A stretch of 58,002 nt of DNA from Nitrospirales bacterium (lineage in GTDB: Bacteria > Nitrospirota > Nitrospiria > Nitrospirales > UBA8639): NCBI GenBank assembly GCA_021604005.1, contig BQIV01000032.1, positions 1 through 58,002 of the forward strand, in the 5' to 3' direction. This document shows, piece by piece, positions 1 to 7,983 of this stretch. Both the position numbers and the translations under genes were made by a program. Numbering within the stretch: position 1 is the first letter of the stretch; the number at the start of each line of letters is the position of its first letter. The notes beneath the pieces are model-generated. The model did not search any database, was not told the DNA's origin, and saw nothing but the letters and a program-made list of their open reading frames with translations.

Positions 1-1
1 A

Positions 2-229
2 GACCGCGGCTACCGCAAGCCTCCTTTGTCTTCGTCTCAAACGAAACGTAATCGTCGACATTCGGGCATCCGAGCCAAGGTCGAGCATCCCTTCCGGATC
101 ATCAAGCATCTGTGGGGGCACCGGAAGCTCCGGTATAAAGGTCTGGCCCAAAATGCCGCGCAGTTCACGACGTGGTGTGTGCTGTCGAACATCTTTTTCT
201 GTCGGCGCGCCCTGCTCATGGCAGCCTGA
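2..229 (+). CDS. IS5-family transposase, C-terminal fragment (cut by window edge)
   Basis: Open from the first bases of the window to a TGA at 227-229, so the 5' part lies outside. The protein carries the pattern typical of the C-terminal end of IS5/IS1182-type DDE transposases: a basic RNRRHSGIRAKVEHPF stretch, in which the Glu of VEHPF is the last residue of the DDE triad, followed by RYKGLAQNAAQ and the closing LSNIFFCRR. It would catalyse cut-and-paste transposition. Whether the element is intact cannot be told, because its other end is not in the window. The left boundary of the annotated reading frame is the window edge, not a start codon. Confidence 0.8.
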   Translation, partial: DRGYRKPPLSSSQTKRNRRHSGIRAKVEHPFRIIKHLWGHRKLRYKGLAQNAAQFTTWCVLSNIFFCRRALLMAA

Positions 230-334
230 CTCAAGCGAGCTCCCCAATGAGCGGGCCCAACAAGCTAGCAAAAGAGGAGGAAGGAGCAAGCACAAGAGGC
301 ATTCAGACAAGAAGAACTCGGCAAAAAACGATCC

Positions 335-365
335 GAGGGCCAAAGACCCTCAAGGCAGCTGCCTT
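335..365. repeat. Two adjacent hairpins downstream of the IS5 fragment
   Basis: GAGGG (335-339) pairs with CCCTC (347-351), and immediately after it AAGGCAGCTGCCTT (352-365) is a perfect 14-bp palindrome followed by TT. They lie about 100 bp after the transposase stop and could belong to the end of the IS or act as its terminator; no long T-run follows. The rest of 230-469 shows nothing I can assign. Confidence 0.35.
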
Positions 366-469
366 TTGCAGATGGTTCTATAGTATTCCGTAAATTCCTG
401 AAATATAGCAATAAACTAGATTCCGACTTCTCGGAAATGACAAATAAGAGCTAGAGGACGAGATCACAA

Positions 470-502
470 AAAAAGCGGCTCTTTTTATTAGAGCCGCTTT
501 TT
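470..502. terminator. Bidirectional intrinsic terminator
   Basis: A perfect 13-bp inverted repeat, arms 470-482 and 490-502, with a 7-base loop. The arms are A5-GCGGCTCT and AGAGCCGC-T5, so either strand gives a GC-rich stem followed by a U-run. It sits between the IS5 fragment and the convergent minus-strand PCP_red gene and could stop transcription from both sides. Confidence 0.85.
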
Positions 503-532
503 AGAGAGATCTATTTGGATACGCTTTGTTGG

Positions 533-650
533 CTATAGCCGTTTGAGTTATACCGAATCGATTTTTTATTTAAGAAATGAAGACTGATTTCTCTCTACGT
601 CATTGAACCCATCAATCGTTAGAAGTTCAGCCAAACGGGTATAACCTTCC
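533..650. repeat. 118-bp dispersed repeat, copy 1 (ends with GTTATACC / GGGTATAAC)
   Basis: Begins CTATAGCCGTTTGAGTTATACCG and ends CCAAACGGGTATAACCTTCC, with short inverted ends (GTTATACC against GGGTATAAC). Nearly the same ends and the same length occur at 48065-48181, and a partial left end at 31964-31990. The middle is less conserved. No reading frame spans it, so it looks like a small non-coding dispersed element. Confidence 0.6.
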
Positions 651-719
651 TTACGTTGCCCTACGAACAGCGCTGGGATCATCACGTAGGTAACTGGAGC
701 ATATTTTGATTCACTATAG

Positions 720-1490
720 CTACATAAATTTCATGAATTTCTCTTTGGCCGCTTCCATAAGTTCTGCCGAGATCGAGGTTGCGCCTTGCTCCTTCGCTAA
801 CCGTTCGATTTCTTTCTTGGCCATTGGCTGAATGAAATCAGGGATATTGTTCAGGCGCTCTTTCGCTTCAGGCGACCATTCCATACCATCTGTTGAATTC
901 TTGGAATCGTCCATGACTTGGAGAGTGATTTTCTCAAATCCATTTTTTTGCGCATAGGCTTCTACGCTGCTGCGGACCATCGGTGCCACAAACGACGGAA
1001 GTTTGTCTAACCGCTCTTGTGCATCAGCCGTCCAAGTCAGTGCCGGGCCAGCTGGTGCGGACGTTCCCGCTGTACCTGATGACCCAAGACCCATTTGCGC
1101 GACCATGGCGGAAAATGGACATCCACCTTCTGTCGTCTCGCCAGCTTGTCCAGGCGCACCCGACATTGCAGTCCCTGCGGCAGCTGATGGGGCAGGGAAT
1201 TCGCCGGCTTGAATCTTCTCATTCAAATACGCCGCCATTTGCCCAGCACCTGCACCCGCTTCATCCTTCAACCCACCGCGTGTCATTTCTAATGGAGTGG
1301 GCGCAACCGTTCTTCCTCCTAATTGAACACCCAAAGAACTCACCATTTGCGTCTCGCCTGGATTCGTCACCATCGAAAATTTCGCATCGCACGAAGGGCA
1401 TTTGAAAAAGACGCCAAGCGAACCTTCTGCCGGCTGTTCAACCTTTTCAAACCCCATATACGTTTCACAATTTAAACAGACAAATTTCAT
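720..1490 (-). CDS. Zinc-ribbon protein with two PCP_red-type modules
   Basis: 256 aa. The N-terminus has a CxxC pair (Cys5, Cys8) and a second pair (Cys31, Cys34) that would form a zinc ribbon. A low-complexity Ala/Gly/Pro linker follows. The C-terminal half holds two consecutive copies of a small helical module beginning W(T/S)xxAxERLxxxPxFxxPMxxxxxE, which resembles the C-terminal helical domain of protochlorophyllide reductase subunit B (PCP_red). The match is from pattern memory. Such stand-alone proteins occur in non-photosynthetic Nitrospirae and are of unknown function; in photosynthetic enzymes the domain lies near the catalytic site. The next gene upstream on the same strand is an Mrp-type Fe-S carrier, 134 bp away, so a link to metal-cofactor handling is possible but is inference. 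Start chosen at the ATG giving the complete zinc ribbon. Confidence 0.65.
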   Translation of the reverse strand: MKFVCLNCETYMGFEKVEQPAEGSLGVFFKCPSCDAKFSMVTNPGETQMVSSLGVQLGGRTVAPTPLEMTRGGLKDEAGAGAGQMAAYLNEKIQAGEFPAPSAAAGTAMSGAPGQAGETTEGGCPFSAMVAQMGLGSSGTAGTSAPAGPALTWTADAQERLDKLPSFVAPMVRSSVEAYAQKNGFEKITLQVMDDSKNSTDGMEWSPEAKERLNNIPDFIQPMAKKEIERLAKEQGATSISAELMEAAKEKFMKFM

Positions 1491-1506
1491 AGCATTCCCT
1501 CCCTTA

Positions 1507-1541
1507 TACGTCGCTCGTTGCTCGCCGTTCGTATCTCGTCA
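1507..1541 (+). repeat. Dispersed cgtatctcgt-type intergenic repeat (copy a)
   Basis: The gap between the PCP_red gene and the Mrp gene holds runs of the modules CGTCGCTCGTTGCTCG and TTCGTATCTCGTC. The same modules occur in gene gaps at 17432-17467 and 24645-24662 (this orientation) and at 34348-34417 and 37611-37635 (reverse). They look like a small REP-like family confined to gene junctions. Confidence 0.55.
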
Positions 1542-1624
1542 TAATTTTGTCAATTTCCACATGACCTTTTTCTTGCTTTCTCTTGCGCTTCACGGAATAC
1601 CCTTCACCGTCTTTCATTTCCTAC

Positions 1625-2545
1625 TTACGACTTCTCCGCTAAAACCTTCTTATAATCCAAGAGCGTCTGAACCTTCTGCGCAATCTCTTGATATTTCTGA
1701 ATCGTGGGGTAGGACTCATCCAGCAATGGATCGCCTTTATCGAATGTTTTGGCAAACGTGCGATCAAATGGAATGCGTCCTAATAGAGGAAGACCCAACG
1801 CATCACACATCGTCTCCGTATCACCTTCAAATAGTGGGTTTTCTTCTCCGCAGGACGGACAACGGTATTCGCTCATATTTTCAATCACACCAAGGACTTC
1901 AATCCCGACTTCTTGCGCGTAGGCAATTGATTTCTGGACAACATTAGAGGCCACTTCCGATGGGGTAGTCACCACGACCGCTCCGGCAAGATCTGAAATC
2001 AACCCAGATAATAGGGGAGGCTTATCGGCTGCAGCTCCTGGGGGAAGATCAGCCAACAAATAATCAAGTTCTCCCCAGACAATATCGGAGAGAAACTCTC
2101 GAATGACGTTCATTTCCGTCATTCCCAACCAGACAGGGCTTAAATCCATCGGCCCCTTCCAGCGAACAGGCGCATTGGTATTAATCAAAAAATCCATCGA
2201 CGCAACTTTGACCCCAAGCGGCCCGACAGGAGGAGTTGCGCCTTCCGGCCCATACGTCAATTCTTTCCCTCGAATCCCTAACATCTGCGGAACACACGGT
2301 CCGTTTAAGTCTACATCTACAAGACCAACACGCTGGCCGCTACGAGCCAACGCCAGGGCCAGATTGACGGTCGTCATGCTCTTTCCAACGCCGCCCTTTC
2401 CACTCATCACCACCACTTTATTACGGATACCAGCTAAACGGTCTTTGACCACTTTTGTTTGCGCCGCAATCTGTTCGACCACTCGCGCATCGTCGGTATA
2501 GTCAAGTTTATCTAAAATCGCCCTGAGGTTTTGTTCTGATGCCAT
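1625..2545 (-). CDS. Mrp/NBP35-family ATP-binding protein (Fe-S cluster carrier)
   Basis: 306 aa. After a 35-residue N-terminal region it has the deviant Walker A motif of the MinD/Mrp family, GKGGVGKS, followed by DVDLNGPCVPQML (Walker A' type), then DLPPGAAAD where the family normally has a switch II DLPPGTGD. A YRCPSCGEEN motif supplies the CxxC that bridges a transferable 4Fe-4S cluster between two subunits in this family. It is a cytoplasmic homodimer in related species and passes Fe-S clusters to apoproteins. The N-terminal domain is short, as in many Mrp proteins that lack the full DUF59 domain. It is followed on the same strand by the PCP_red gene. The ATG at 2545 lies directly before the conserved helical N-terminus. 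Confidence 0.9.
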   Translation of the reverse strand: MASEQNLRAILDKLDYTDDARVVEQIAAQTKVVKDRLAGIRNKVVVMSGKGGVGKSMTTVNLALALARSGQRVGLVDVDLNGPCVPQMLGIRGKELTYGPEGATPPVGPLGVKVASMDFLINTNAPVRWKGPMDLSPVWLGMTEMNVIREFLSDIVWGELDYLLADLPPGAAADKPPLLSGLISDLAGAVVVTTPSEVASNVVQKSIAYAQEVGIEVLGVIENMSEYRCPSCGEENPLFEGDTETMCDALGLPLLGRIPFDRTFAKTFDKGDPLLDESYPTIQKYQEIAQKVQTLLDYKKVLAEKS

Positions 2546-2686
2546 AAGAAAATTCCCTGAAAATCAGTTGAATAAAGTACGTTCAGTGAGCCCAACGAAC
2601 CACGTTACCACAGCATTTTTTGTAGGGTCAAACGGGCAAATTAGCGATCAAGATGATTGTAACTCCGGTTTTGCCGGTTTTGCGAT

Positions 2687-3059
2687 TACAACAATTTTAG
2701 CCCTGCAAGGGTTTTGAAGGTTTGAAAATCCCGATTGCGAGCCACCAAAGTCGCCTTGTGATCTAGACACAATTGGGCAATCAAGGTATTCGCAAGCTTC
2801 GCTTTTCTTCCTCGCCTCAACACCGTCGCTCGTAGCATGCCGGCTCGTTCCCGAAGCTATCAAGTACGGGTAACATTGGAATGGTTACAATGGTGTGACG
2901 GGTTGAGGCGGATAAATCGGGATCGCTCAATAGCTCGGATAGCGTAATTTATGTAAAAACAGCAACTTGATCTGCCAACGCCTGATCGATTAACTCCACA
3001 TCGCTTCCATCTTCTCCTTTTAAAAGGCGATCATGGACCTTAGTGTCGATACACAGCAT
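2687..3059 (-). pseudogene. vapC-type PIN toxin gene, broken by a stop and a frameshift
   Basis: Reading the minus strand from the ATG at 3059, the frame opens MLCIDTKVHDRLLKGEDG, typical of a VapC start with its first catalytic Asp. It meets a TAA after about 36 codons. In the same frame the family sequence then continues (ITLSELLSDPDL), until one base is missing near the place where a TTC-TGG-GAA triplet series is expected. After the shift the rest is recognisable: ERAGMLRATVLRRGRKAKLA, then NTLIAQLCLDHKATLVARNR with the acidic C-terminal position, ending at the TAA 2687-2689. One in-frame stop plus one frameshift therefore inactivate the toxin. The ATG overlaps the stop of the antitoxin gene by one base (TAATG), the usual coupling in vapBC operons. 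Confidence 0.8.
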
Positions 3060-3319
3060 TAGTCTTCTCGCAAGTCGGAGAGGTTTATACTGAACTTCAC
3101 TTTTCCTTTCAGTAAACGAAGCTTGGCATAGGCCCCGCTGGCAGCCACCAGTTCTAATCTTTTTCGAATGGTAGGGGTAATCCCTTTGCCTGTTGCCTTA
3201 GTGGCTCGTTCCAACAATTCTTGCGGCACTTCAAGGGTGAGCTTTTTGTCTTCACACGACAAACTCCTTGTGTGATCATAGTTCAACATTGCGCCGATTA
3301 ATACCATATTAATTGCCAT
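3059..3319 (-). CDS. VapB-type antitoxin (partner toxin is a pseudogene)
   Basis: Up to 86 aa. The core (KKLTLEVPQELLERATKATG, then TIRKRLELV and the ending LKGKVKFSINLSDLRED) follows the VapB pattern: a beta strand and two helices for DNA binding, then a C-terminal toxin-wrapping segment with the typical GKVxFxxxLxxLRED motif. The start is uncertain. The first ATG is at 3319, a second at 3289, and the conserved region begins only about 25 residues in, just after an AAGGAG sequence. The gene directly downstream is the broken vapC, so this antitoxin no longer has a functional local toxin; it could still repress its own promoter or neutralise a related toxin. The 12589-13002 toxin has its own antitoxin. 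Confidence 0.7.
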   Translation of the reverse strand: MAINMVLIGAMLNYDHTRSLSCEDKKLTLEVPQELLERATKATGKGITPTIRKRLELVAASGAYAKLRLLKGKVKFSINLSDLRED

Positions 3320-3687
3320 TGCCTATTATGGCATCGCTAGGTTAATCAAATCGATTCATCAATTCTAAAGGCCAGGCCTGAATTTTAATTAAACCGCAAA
3401 AACCCATTGACCTGCTAAGGGCTCAAAAGTAGAGAGTCATAGGCTCAAAAGGCTAAGCCATTCCGGGGCCAATGCTTTCCCTCCCAATAGGTACGTTGAG
3501 AGTACTCACTGTTGCTACGTGCCCACACGGGGGAATACTATAACCCGGCAGCCCCGCTACCGCTCGCATTTCCCGTTTCTCAAATTTCCTTCACACACCT
3601 TTCAACCAACCCATCAAATACTCGTTATTCTGGAGAGCTTTTATGTTGTAAGCCTAGGGTGAAGAATATCTATTATCGAAAAATTTG

Positions 3688-3724
3688 TTATCACTTTGGA
3701 TACAAATCGTATCTTTTTCGATAA
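3688..3724 (+). promoter_or_regulatory. Phased GTATC/GATAC half-site array A (putative activator-binding site)
   Basis: Four pentamers start at 3688 (TTATC), 3699 (GATAC), 3709 (GTATC) and 3720 (GATAA), with spacers of 6, 5 and 6 bases. The array is a dyad of two inverted pairs, all on one face of the helix (steps 11, 10, 11). It also forms an 11-bp perfect inverted repeat, TTATCGAAAAA (3673-3683) against TTTTTCGATAA (3714-3724). Arrays with the same spacing are at 7947-7983 and 20167-20204. It stands about 100 bp upstream of a -24/-12 type promoter, where a sigma54 enhancer-binding protein would sit. Between 3320 and 3687 I see nothing else. Confidence 0.65.
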
Positions 3725-3821
3725 CAGATACCAATGAAGGCGAAGATGTATTCACCGGCCAATTCTAGGAATCATACAACATACAACAATGATCACATGG
3801 GATGAGAGCACGCAATCAAAA

Positions 3822-3837
3822 CGGAACAACACTTGCG
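3822..3837 (+). promoter_or_regulatory. Putative sigma54 (-24/-12) promoter of the 125-aa gene
   Basis: CGGAACAACACTTGCG has GG at 3823-3824 and GC at 3835-3836, exactly 12 bp apart as sigma54 requires, with a perfect TTGC. The -24 half deviates from TGGCAC. It is 98 bp downstream of array A and 57 bp upstream of the GTG start at 3895. Confidence 0.5.
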
Positions 3838-3894
3838 ATGCTTACAAAAGAATAATTTCACCATTAATCTAGACTGTTATAAGGAGGTATTGCC

Positions 3895-4272
3895 GTGGCT
3901 AGAAAAAAGAGGAACGGAAGTAGTCGGCAAGAAGACGATTTTGGCCCAAGCTATCATTATGTCATGCCGCAAGAAGCGTGGCTTGTCGGAATCGGTTATC
4001 GGTTTATAACAGGAAAATTGCACGACTCAACTTATGGGATAGAAAGTAAGTCTGATACGAAGACAGATTCAGGCCAAATAGCGGAATCCGAAGCGAAAAA
4101 TGAGCCCAAAGATTCAGACTTGAAATTGCACATATGCGGCGACGAGTTTGTAACGGTAAAATACAATAGACTCACAACCGTGCTAATTGGGGGTCCTGAA
4201 AAAGGTCATATAGTCACAGTCACGACATACGCCCATAACAATACGGCACTCTGCATTGAACGTTTATTATGA
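3895..4272 (+). CDS. Unknown 125-aa protein under a putative sigma54 promoter
   Basis: I do not recognise a family. The start is a GTG at 3895, preceded by a strong AAGGAGG (3881-3887) with a 7-base spacer. The N-terminus is basic (MARKKRNGSSRQEDD), with no signal peptide or membrane segment. A Ser/Asp/Lys-rich, probably disordered stretch lies at about residues 45-73, followed by a compact beta-rich C-terminus (LHICGDEFVTVKYNRLTTVLIGG, with a Cys near residue 81). The gene is single-standing, with array A and a -24/-12 site in front and a haemagglutinin gene 185 bp behind, so it may be expressed together with that exoprotein system. The protein is likely cytoplasmic; its role is unknown. Confidence 0.65.
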   Translation: MARKKRNGSSRQEDDFGPSYHYVMPQEAWLVGIGYRFITGKLHDSTYGIESKSDTKTDSGQIAESEAKNEPKDSDLKLHICGDEFVTVKYNRLTTVLIGGPEKGHIVTVTTYAHNNTALCIERLL

Positions 4273-4277
4273 GAAGA

Positions 4278-4314
4278 CCATTGCTCTCGATACAAATCGG
4301 AATTTTGACGGATT
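4278..4314 (+). promoter_or_regulatory. Degenerate copy of the GTATC/GATAC array
   Basis: GATACAAATC at 4289-4298 is identical to the centre of array A (3699-3708). The later pentamers keep the spacing but not the sequence (GGAAT at 4299, GGATT at 4310). It lies about 150 bp before the first haemagglutinin gene. No convincing -24/-12 follows; GGGTAACGTGCATGCA at 4333-4348 has the right GG-GC distance but a poor -12. It may be a decayed site. Confidence 0.25.
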
Positions 4315-4403
4315 TCAAAAGGTTTGGAGTTAGGGTAACGTGCATGCATTGCGATCTCTTGCAATCAAGTCCTTGAGGCTCTAACGATGTTTTTCTCCTT
4401 TAC

Positions 4404-4439
4404 GTACACCGGCCGGCAACATTCGTCCGGCCGGTGTAC
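4404..4439 (+). promoter_or_regulatory. Perfect 13-bp hairpin in the leader of the first haemagglutinin gene
   Basis: GTACACCGGCCGG (4404-4416) is repeated inverted at 4427-4439 with a 10-base loop. The stem ends 18 bp before the chosen ATG (4458), just ahead of the ribosome binding site GAAGGAGA. There is no T-run after it, so it is not an ordinary terminator. It could protect the 5' end of the mRNA, limit translation or end the upstream transcript weakly. Confidence 0.6.
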
Positions 4440-4457
4440 ATACGAGAAGGAGATTCC

Positions 4458-7400
4458 ATGAGGCCCTCTAACAACCTATCGCGTTTTGAGTTGTCGATTC
4501 TTTTTTGTTTCCTGATATCCAGTGGTCAGCTGTTACCTTCTCTACTCTCCTCAAACACTTCTGCTCAAACGCCCACCCCCCACATTACGATTGACGGATC
4601 TCTAGAAAAACTCGGCGGAAGTGGCTTTCGAGCATTTACGGAAACCAATGTAGAAATCACTCAGGAAATGGGGGTCACACATGGGGCTAACCTGTTTCAT
4701 AGTTTTGGCCGGTTTAATATTCCCACAGACCATAGTGCGATGTTTTCTGGCAACCCTGGAATCGTCAACATCCTCAGCCGAGTAACCGGCGGAGAGATCT
4801 CTTCTATAGATGGGGAACTCGCTTCAACCATCCAAGATGCCAACCTGTTTATCATGAATCCGGCTGGGGTGTTATTTGGCCCCCAAACGACACTGAACAT
4901 AAGCGGTTCCATGCATATTACCACTGCCAATCAACTCCACTTCGAAGATGGGACAACGTTCTACGCTAATCCAACACGAGACTCTCAGCTTAACAGTATC
5001 CTTCAAGTCTCCCCAGTTGAGGAATTTGGGTTTCTCGGGAATCCTACACACTTCGGGTTTACCAGTGAAACGCCTAACACTCGTGCCGACATTCGAGTTG
5101 CTGGAAACCTCAAAGTCGACCCAAGTAAAACTCTATCCCTAATTGGTAAAGATAGTGAGGCGGAAGGAGACGCTCAGGAAGGAGTGTCGATTACCGGGGG
5201 AACTCTCCAAGCACCTGGTGGAAATGTGACAGTTATCAGTATAGCGGCGCTTCAAGAAAACACCGAGAACACAGCTTTCATAGGTGTCGATGGGAACAAT
5301 TTTCAGACTTTTACCTCACAGGGTGAAATGATTCAAGAATCGCTACAACTCGGCGACATTCTTGTCTCTGAAGAAGGTCGCATCAATGCTAGTGGGGACG
5401 GAGGAGGGACGGTCGTCATTCGAGGCGGACAACTTACAGTAGACGAATCTTCTTCGATACGTGCGAATACAACAGGCCCAGCAAAGGGCCTCCTAGCAAG
5501 TGAACAGGGACTAGGCATTGATATCCAAATAGCCGGCAATGTGCTTCTCGATAATAAGTCGAGCCTAGAAACAAATGTGTTGCCACAGGTCACTCAAAAT
5601 ATTGGATCTGGTGGTGTACGGATAACGGCAGACCATGTGGAGATTGCCAATGAATCGTTTATCAATTCCAGCGTGGCAGAAACAAGTACAGGAGGCCAAA
5701 GTGGAGACATCGCCATAGACGCGCAGACCGTATTGATACGAGACTTCGGTTTTGTACAAGCCGGCACAGATGCTCCCTCAGCAAATGGCGGAAACATTTT
5801 CTTGAACGCTAGCGAAAATTTGGAACTTCGAGATGGTGGCTTGGTGTTCGCCTTTACAGATTTCGGACTGGGCCATTCGGGCAACATTGAGGTGCAGGCA
5901 GGCAATCTGTTGCTTGCAGGCGACAATCCTGCCGTTGACAGCGAACACACGAGCATAGCAAGCCAATCGTTCTTTAAGGGTAATGCCGGAAACATCGACA
6001 TTGAAGCCAATCACGTACACATTGAAAATGCTGAAATTACTAGCACCACGTCCGAAGGGGCGGATGGCAAGTCAGGAAACATTGATATAGACGCACGGAG
6101 TGGCGCTGTTTTTTTATCGGAAGGGCTTATAGATGCAAACACAAAAGGAAGCGGAAATGGAGGGCTTGTCAACGTAACGGCGCAGAACTTGGAACTCACG
6201 AATCAGGCTAGCATTCAAGCCTCAACTTCAGAGTCCGGAGATGCAGGGAACGTCACATTGGATGTGACAAACACCCTTGAACTGAATAAAGGCTCTTCGA
6301 TTCAAACCCAAACAAAAGGTAAAGGAGAAGCTGGAAATCTGACCGTTACTGCCAAGGACATTGTTATTACCGGGATTAGTGAAGCGAAAAATCCAACAGA
6401 AGGTGCCGAGGCGACAGGATTGAGCTCAACCACTTCGACTTTTGGGAAAGGGGGAAATATCCTCATACAGGGCGAAAATCTTCAGATAACGGACAAAGGA
6501 CTTATTAGCAGCGCAACACGAGGAGCAGGAGATGCCGGGGATATCACCATCAATCTAACCAAGAATTTAGTGGCAACGAATGGAGCACAGATCTTTGCAA
6601 ATACAAACAATACCGGCAATGCGGGAATCATTATGATCGAAGGTCATGACATTCTTCTCAGCGGCGTCAATCCAATTCCAGTCATAGGGGCCAATGGGAC
6701 AGAACGCCCATTTAGAACTGCTATCGCAAGTGCAGCTTTAGGGGGGAGTGGTCTGGGGGGAAGCATTTCTGTAGAAGCCATGAGAGATCTTAAAATTGAA
6801 GATGGAGCCGTAGTGGCAACGGACAGCTTTGGAAACGGGAATGCAGGAAATCTTAGCCTTACTAGTCACAACACCATTCTTGTCGACAGTAGCTTTGTCA
6901 CGACAAAAGCTCAAAATGCAATAGCTGGGGATATCAATTTCAAAACAGAGAATCTCATCACAATACTGAACAGTGAGATTGTGAGCGAAGTACCGGAAGG
7001 GTCAGGCTCTGCTGGACGGATCAACATTGATCCACAATTTATCGTGGTTCAAAACAGTCTGATCGACAGTAGTGCAAATTTTGGAGATGGTGGAGATGTC
7101 ACGTTTGTGGCAGATTCGGCGATTCTGATCGATCCATTTAGCACAATCGATACGTCATCGCAATTTGGCGGCAGTGGGACAGTCGATATTCGGGCACCCA
7201 TCCAAAATCTTGGTGAGACTATAGCTCCGTTGCCAGAGGAAATTCTAAAAGTCTCGGCACTGTTTGCGGCACACTGTGCTGCGCAGAAAGGTGGCAAGTT
7301 CAGTAGTTTTCTTCAAGGCGGCCGCGACGGGACCCCGCCGGGGATTACAGGTTTCTTACCGAGTCCCTTGACGTTTTCGACTTCAAGTCCCGAAAACCCA

Positions 7401-7526
7401 TTCCTCACCACCTTGCAGTTCGGCTTTGACGACAAACAAAAAGAAACTAAGTGGATACTTTTCAACTCCGACGATACAAGAGATCTTGCGAAAGGCTGCT
7501 CATCCGTTCCTGCATTTCCATCCTAA
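4458..7526 (+). CDS. Filamentous-haemagglutinin (TpsA-like) exoprotein 1
   Basis: About 1022 aa from the ATG at 4458, which follows GAAGGAGA; an upstream in-frame start at 4434 lies inside the hairpin. A signal peptide ends near SAQT. The next 250 residues are the TPS/FHA N-terminal secretion domain, with the hallmarks NLFHSF, NILSRVTGG and NLFIMNPAGVLFGP. The remainder is a long series of beta-helix repeats rich in G-N-I/G-D-I and TNGAQI-type turns. The protein should be exported by Sec and threaded through a TpsB/FhaC-type outer-membrane pore to stay on or leave the cell surface; no tpsB is in the window. The C-terminus carries a block (VDIRAPIQNL, ETIAPLPE, LKVSALFAAxCAAQKGG) almost identical to that of the second haemagglutinin. 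Such proteins are common in cyanobacteria, often near CHAT and DUF928 genes, as here. Confidence 0.9.
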   Translation: MRPSNNLSRFELSILFCFLISSGQLLPSLLSSNTSAQTPTPHITIDGSLEKLGGSGFRAFTETNVEITQEMGVTHGANLFHSFGRFNIPTDHSAMFSGNPGIVNILSRVTGGEISSIDGELASTIQDANLFIMNPAGVLFGPQTTLNISGSMHITTANQLHFEDGTTFYANPTRDSQLNSILQVSPVEEFGFLGNPTHFGFTSETPNTRADIRVAGNLKVDPSKTLSLIGKDSEAEGDAQEGVSITGGTLQAPGGNVTVISIAALQENTENTAFIGVDGNNFQTFTSQGEMIQESLQLGDILVSEEGRINASGDGGGTVVIRGGQLTVDESSSIRANTTGPAKGLLASEQGLGIDIQIAGNVLLDNKSSLETNVLPQVTQNIGSGGVRITADHVEIANESFINSSVAETSTGGQSGDIAIDAQTVLIRDFGFVQAGTDAPSANGGNIFLNASENLELRDGGLVFAFTDFGLGHSGNIEVQAGNLLLAGDNPAVDSEHTSIASQSFFKGNAGNIDIEANHVHIENAEITSTTSEGADGKSGNIDIDARSGAVFLSEGLIDANTKGSGNGGLVNVTAQNLELTNQASIQASTSESGDAGNVTLDVTNTLELNKGSSIQTQTKGKGEAGNLTVTAKDIVITGISEAKNPTEGAEATGLSSTTSTFGKGGNILIQGENLQITDKGLISSATRGAGDAGDITINLTKNLVATNGAQIFANTNNTGNAGIIMIEGHDILLSGVNPIPVIGANGTERPFRTAIASAALGGSGLGGSISVEAMRDLKIEDGAVVATDSFGNGNAGNLSLTSHNTILVDSSFVTTKAQNAIAGDINFKTENLITILNSEIVSEVPEGSGSAGRINIDPQFIVVQNSLIDSSANFGDGGDVTFVADSAILIDPFSTIDTSSQFGGSGTVDIRAPIQNLGETIAPLPEEILKVSALFAAHCAAQKGGKFSSFLQGGRDGTPPGITGFLPSPLTFSTSSPENPFLTTLQFGFDDKQKETKWILFNSDDTRDLAKGCSSVPAFPS

Positions 7527-7727
7527 ACAATCTTCCTGAACCCTTTCTTACGCTAGCGATCAACATTTTCTACCCACCATTTGGCTCGGAAAACTCTGTA
7601 AAATTTCACTCTCCCGGCCTTAACTTAGGATTGACAGCCTAGGCGGTACACCCTATAGTTTCACCTTCCTCCTCGACAAAAGCTGAATATCCCTGAGCAT
7701 GCAAGGAGGTAAGGATGCCGCCACAAT

Positions 7728-7786
7728 GCGCAATGATGCGACTCTTCTCTAATCGAGACTGCAGTCCACGTCATTGCGCTTTTTTT
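7728..7786 (+). terminator. Intrinsic terminator after haemagglutinin 1
   Basis: GCGCAATGA (7728-7736) pairs with TCATTGCGC (7771-7779), followed directly by seven T (7780-7786). The 34-base loop contains a further small palindrome, GACTGCAGTC. It lies 200 bp after the stop of the first haemagglutinin gene and before array B. Confidence 0.75.
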
Positions 7787-7946
7787 GTGTCTGCATACGA
7801 CCAGGGATGCCTATCGCGAAGCACGAACAGCATCATCGTACGAATGAAGACCATGTGCGTATTTCCAGGTTTTCAACTCTACAAGCTGCATGAAGAGCGT
7901 GGCGTCAGACACAGACAGTTGGAAATGGAAACCTGAACCACTTGCT

Positions 7947-7983
7947 GTATCCGGAAAGATACAAATGGTATCCAAACAGATAC
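7947..7983 (+). promoter_or_regulatory. Phased GTATC/GATAC half-site array B (best copy)
   Basis: Perfect pentamers GTATC (7947), GATAC (7958), GTATC (7968) and GATAC (7979), with spacers 6-5-6, the same geometry as array A and steps of 11, 10 and 11 bp. All four halves match exactly. It is 91 bp upstream of an excellent -24/-12 promoter, so an oligomeric activator binding here could loop to sigma54 polymerase. Confidence 0.75.

Noticed and set aside
3512-3724. 70-codon open frame between VapB and the 125-aa gene
   Set aside because: No ribosome binding site or family resemblance, and its end overlaps the phased array, which explains the sequence better.
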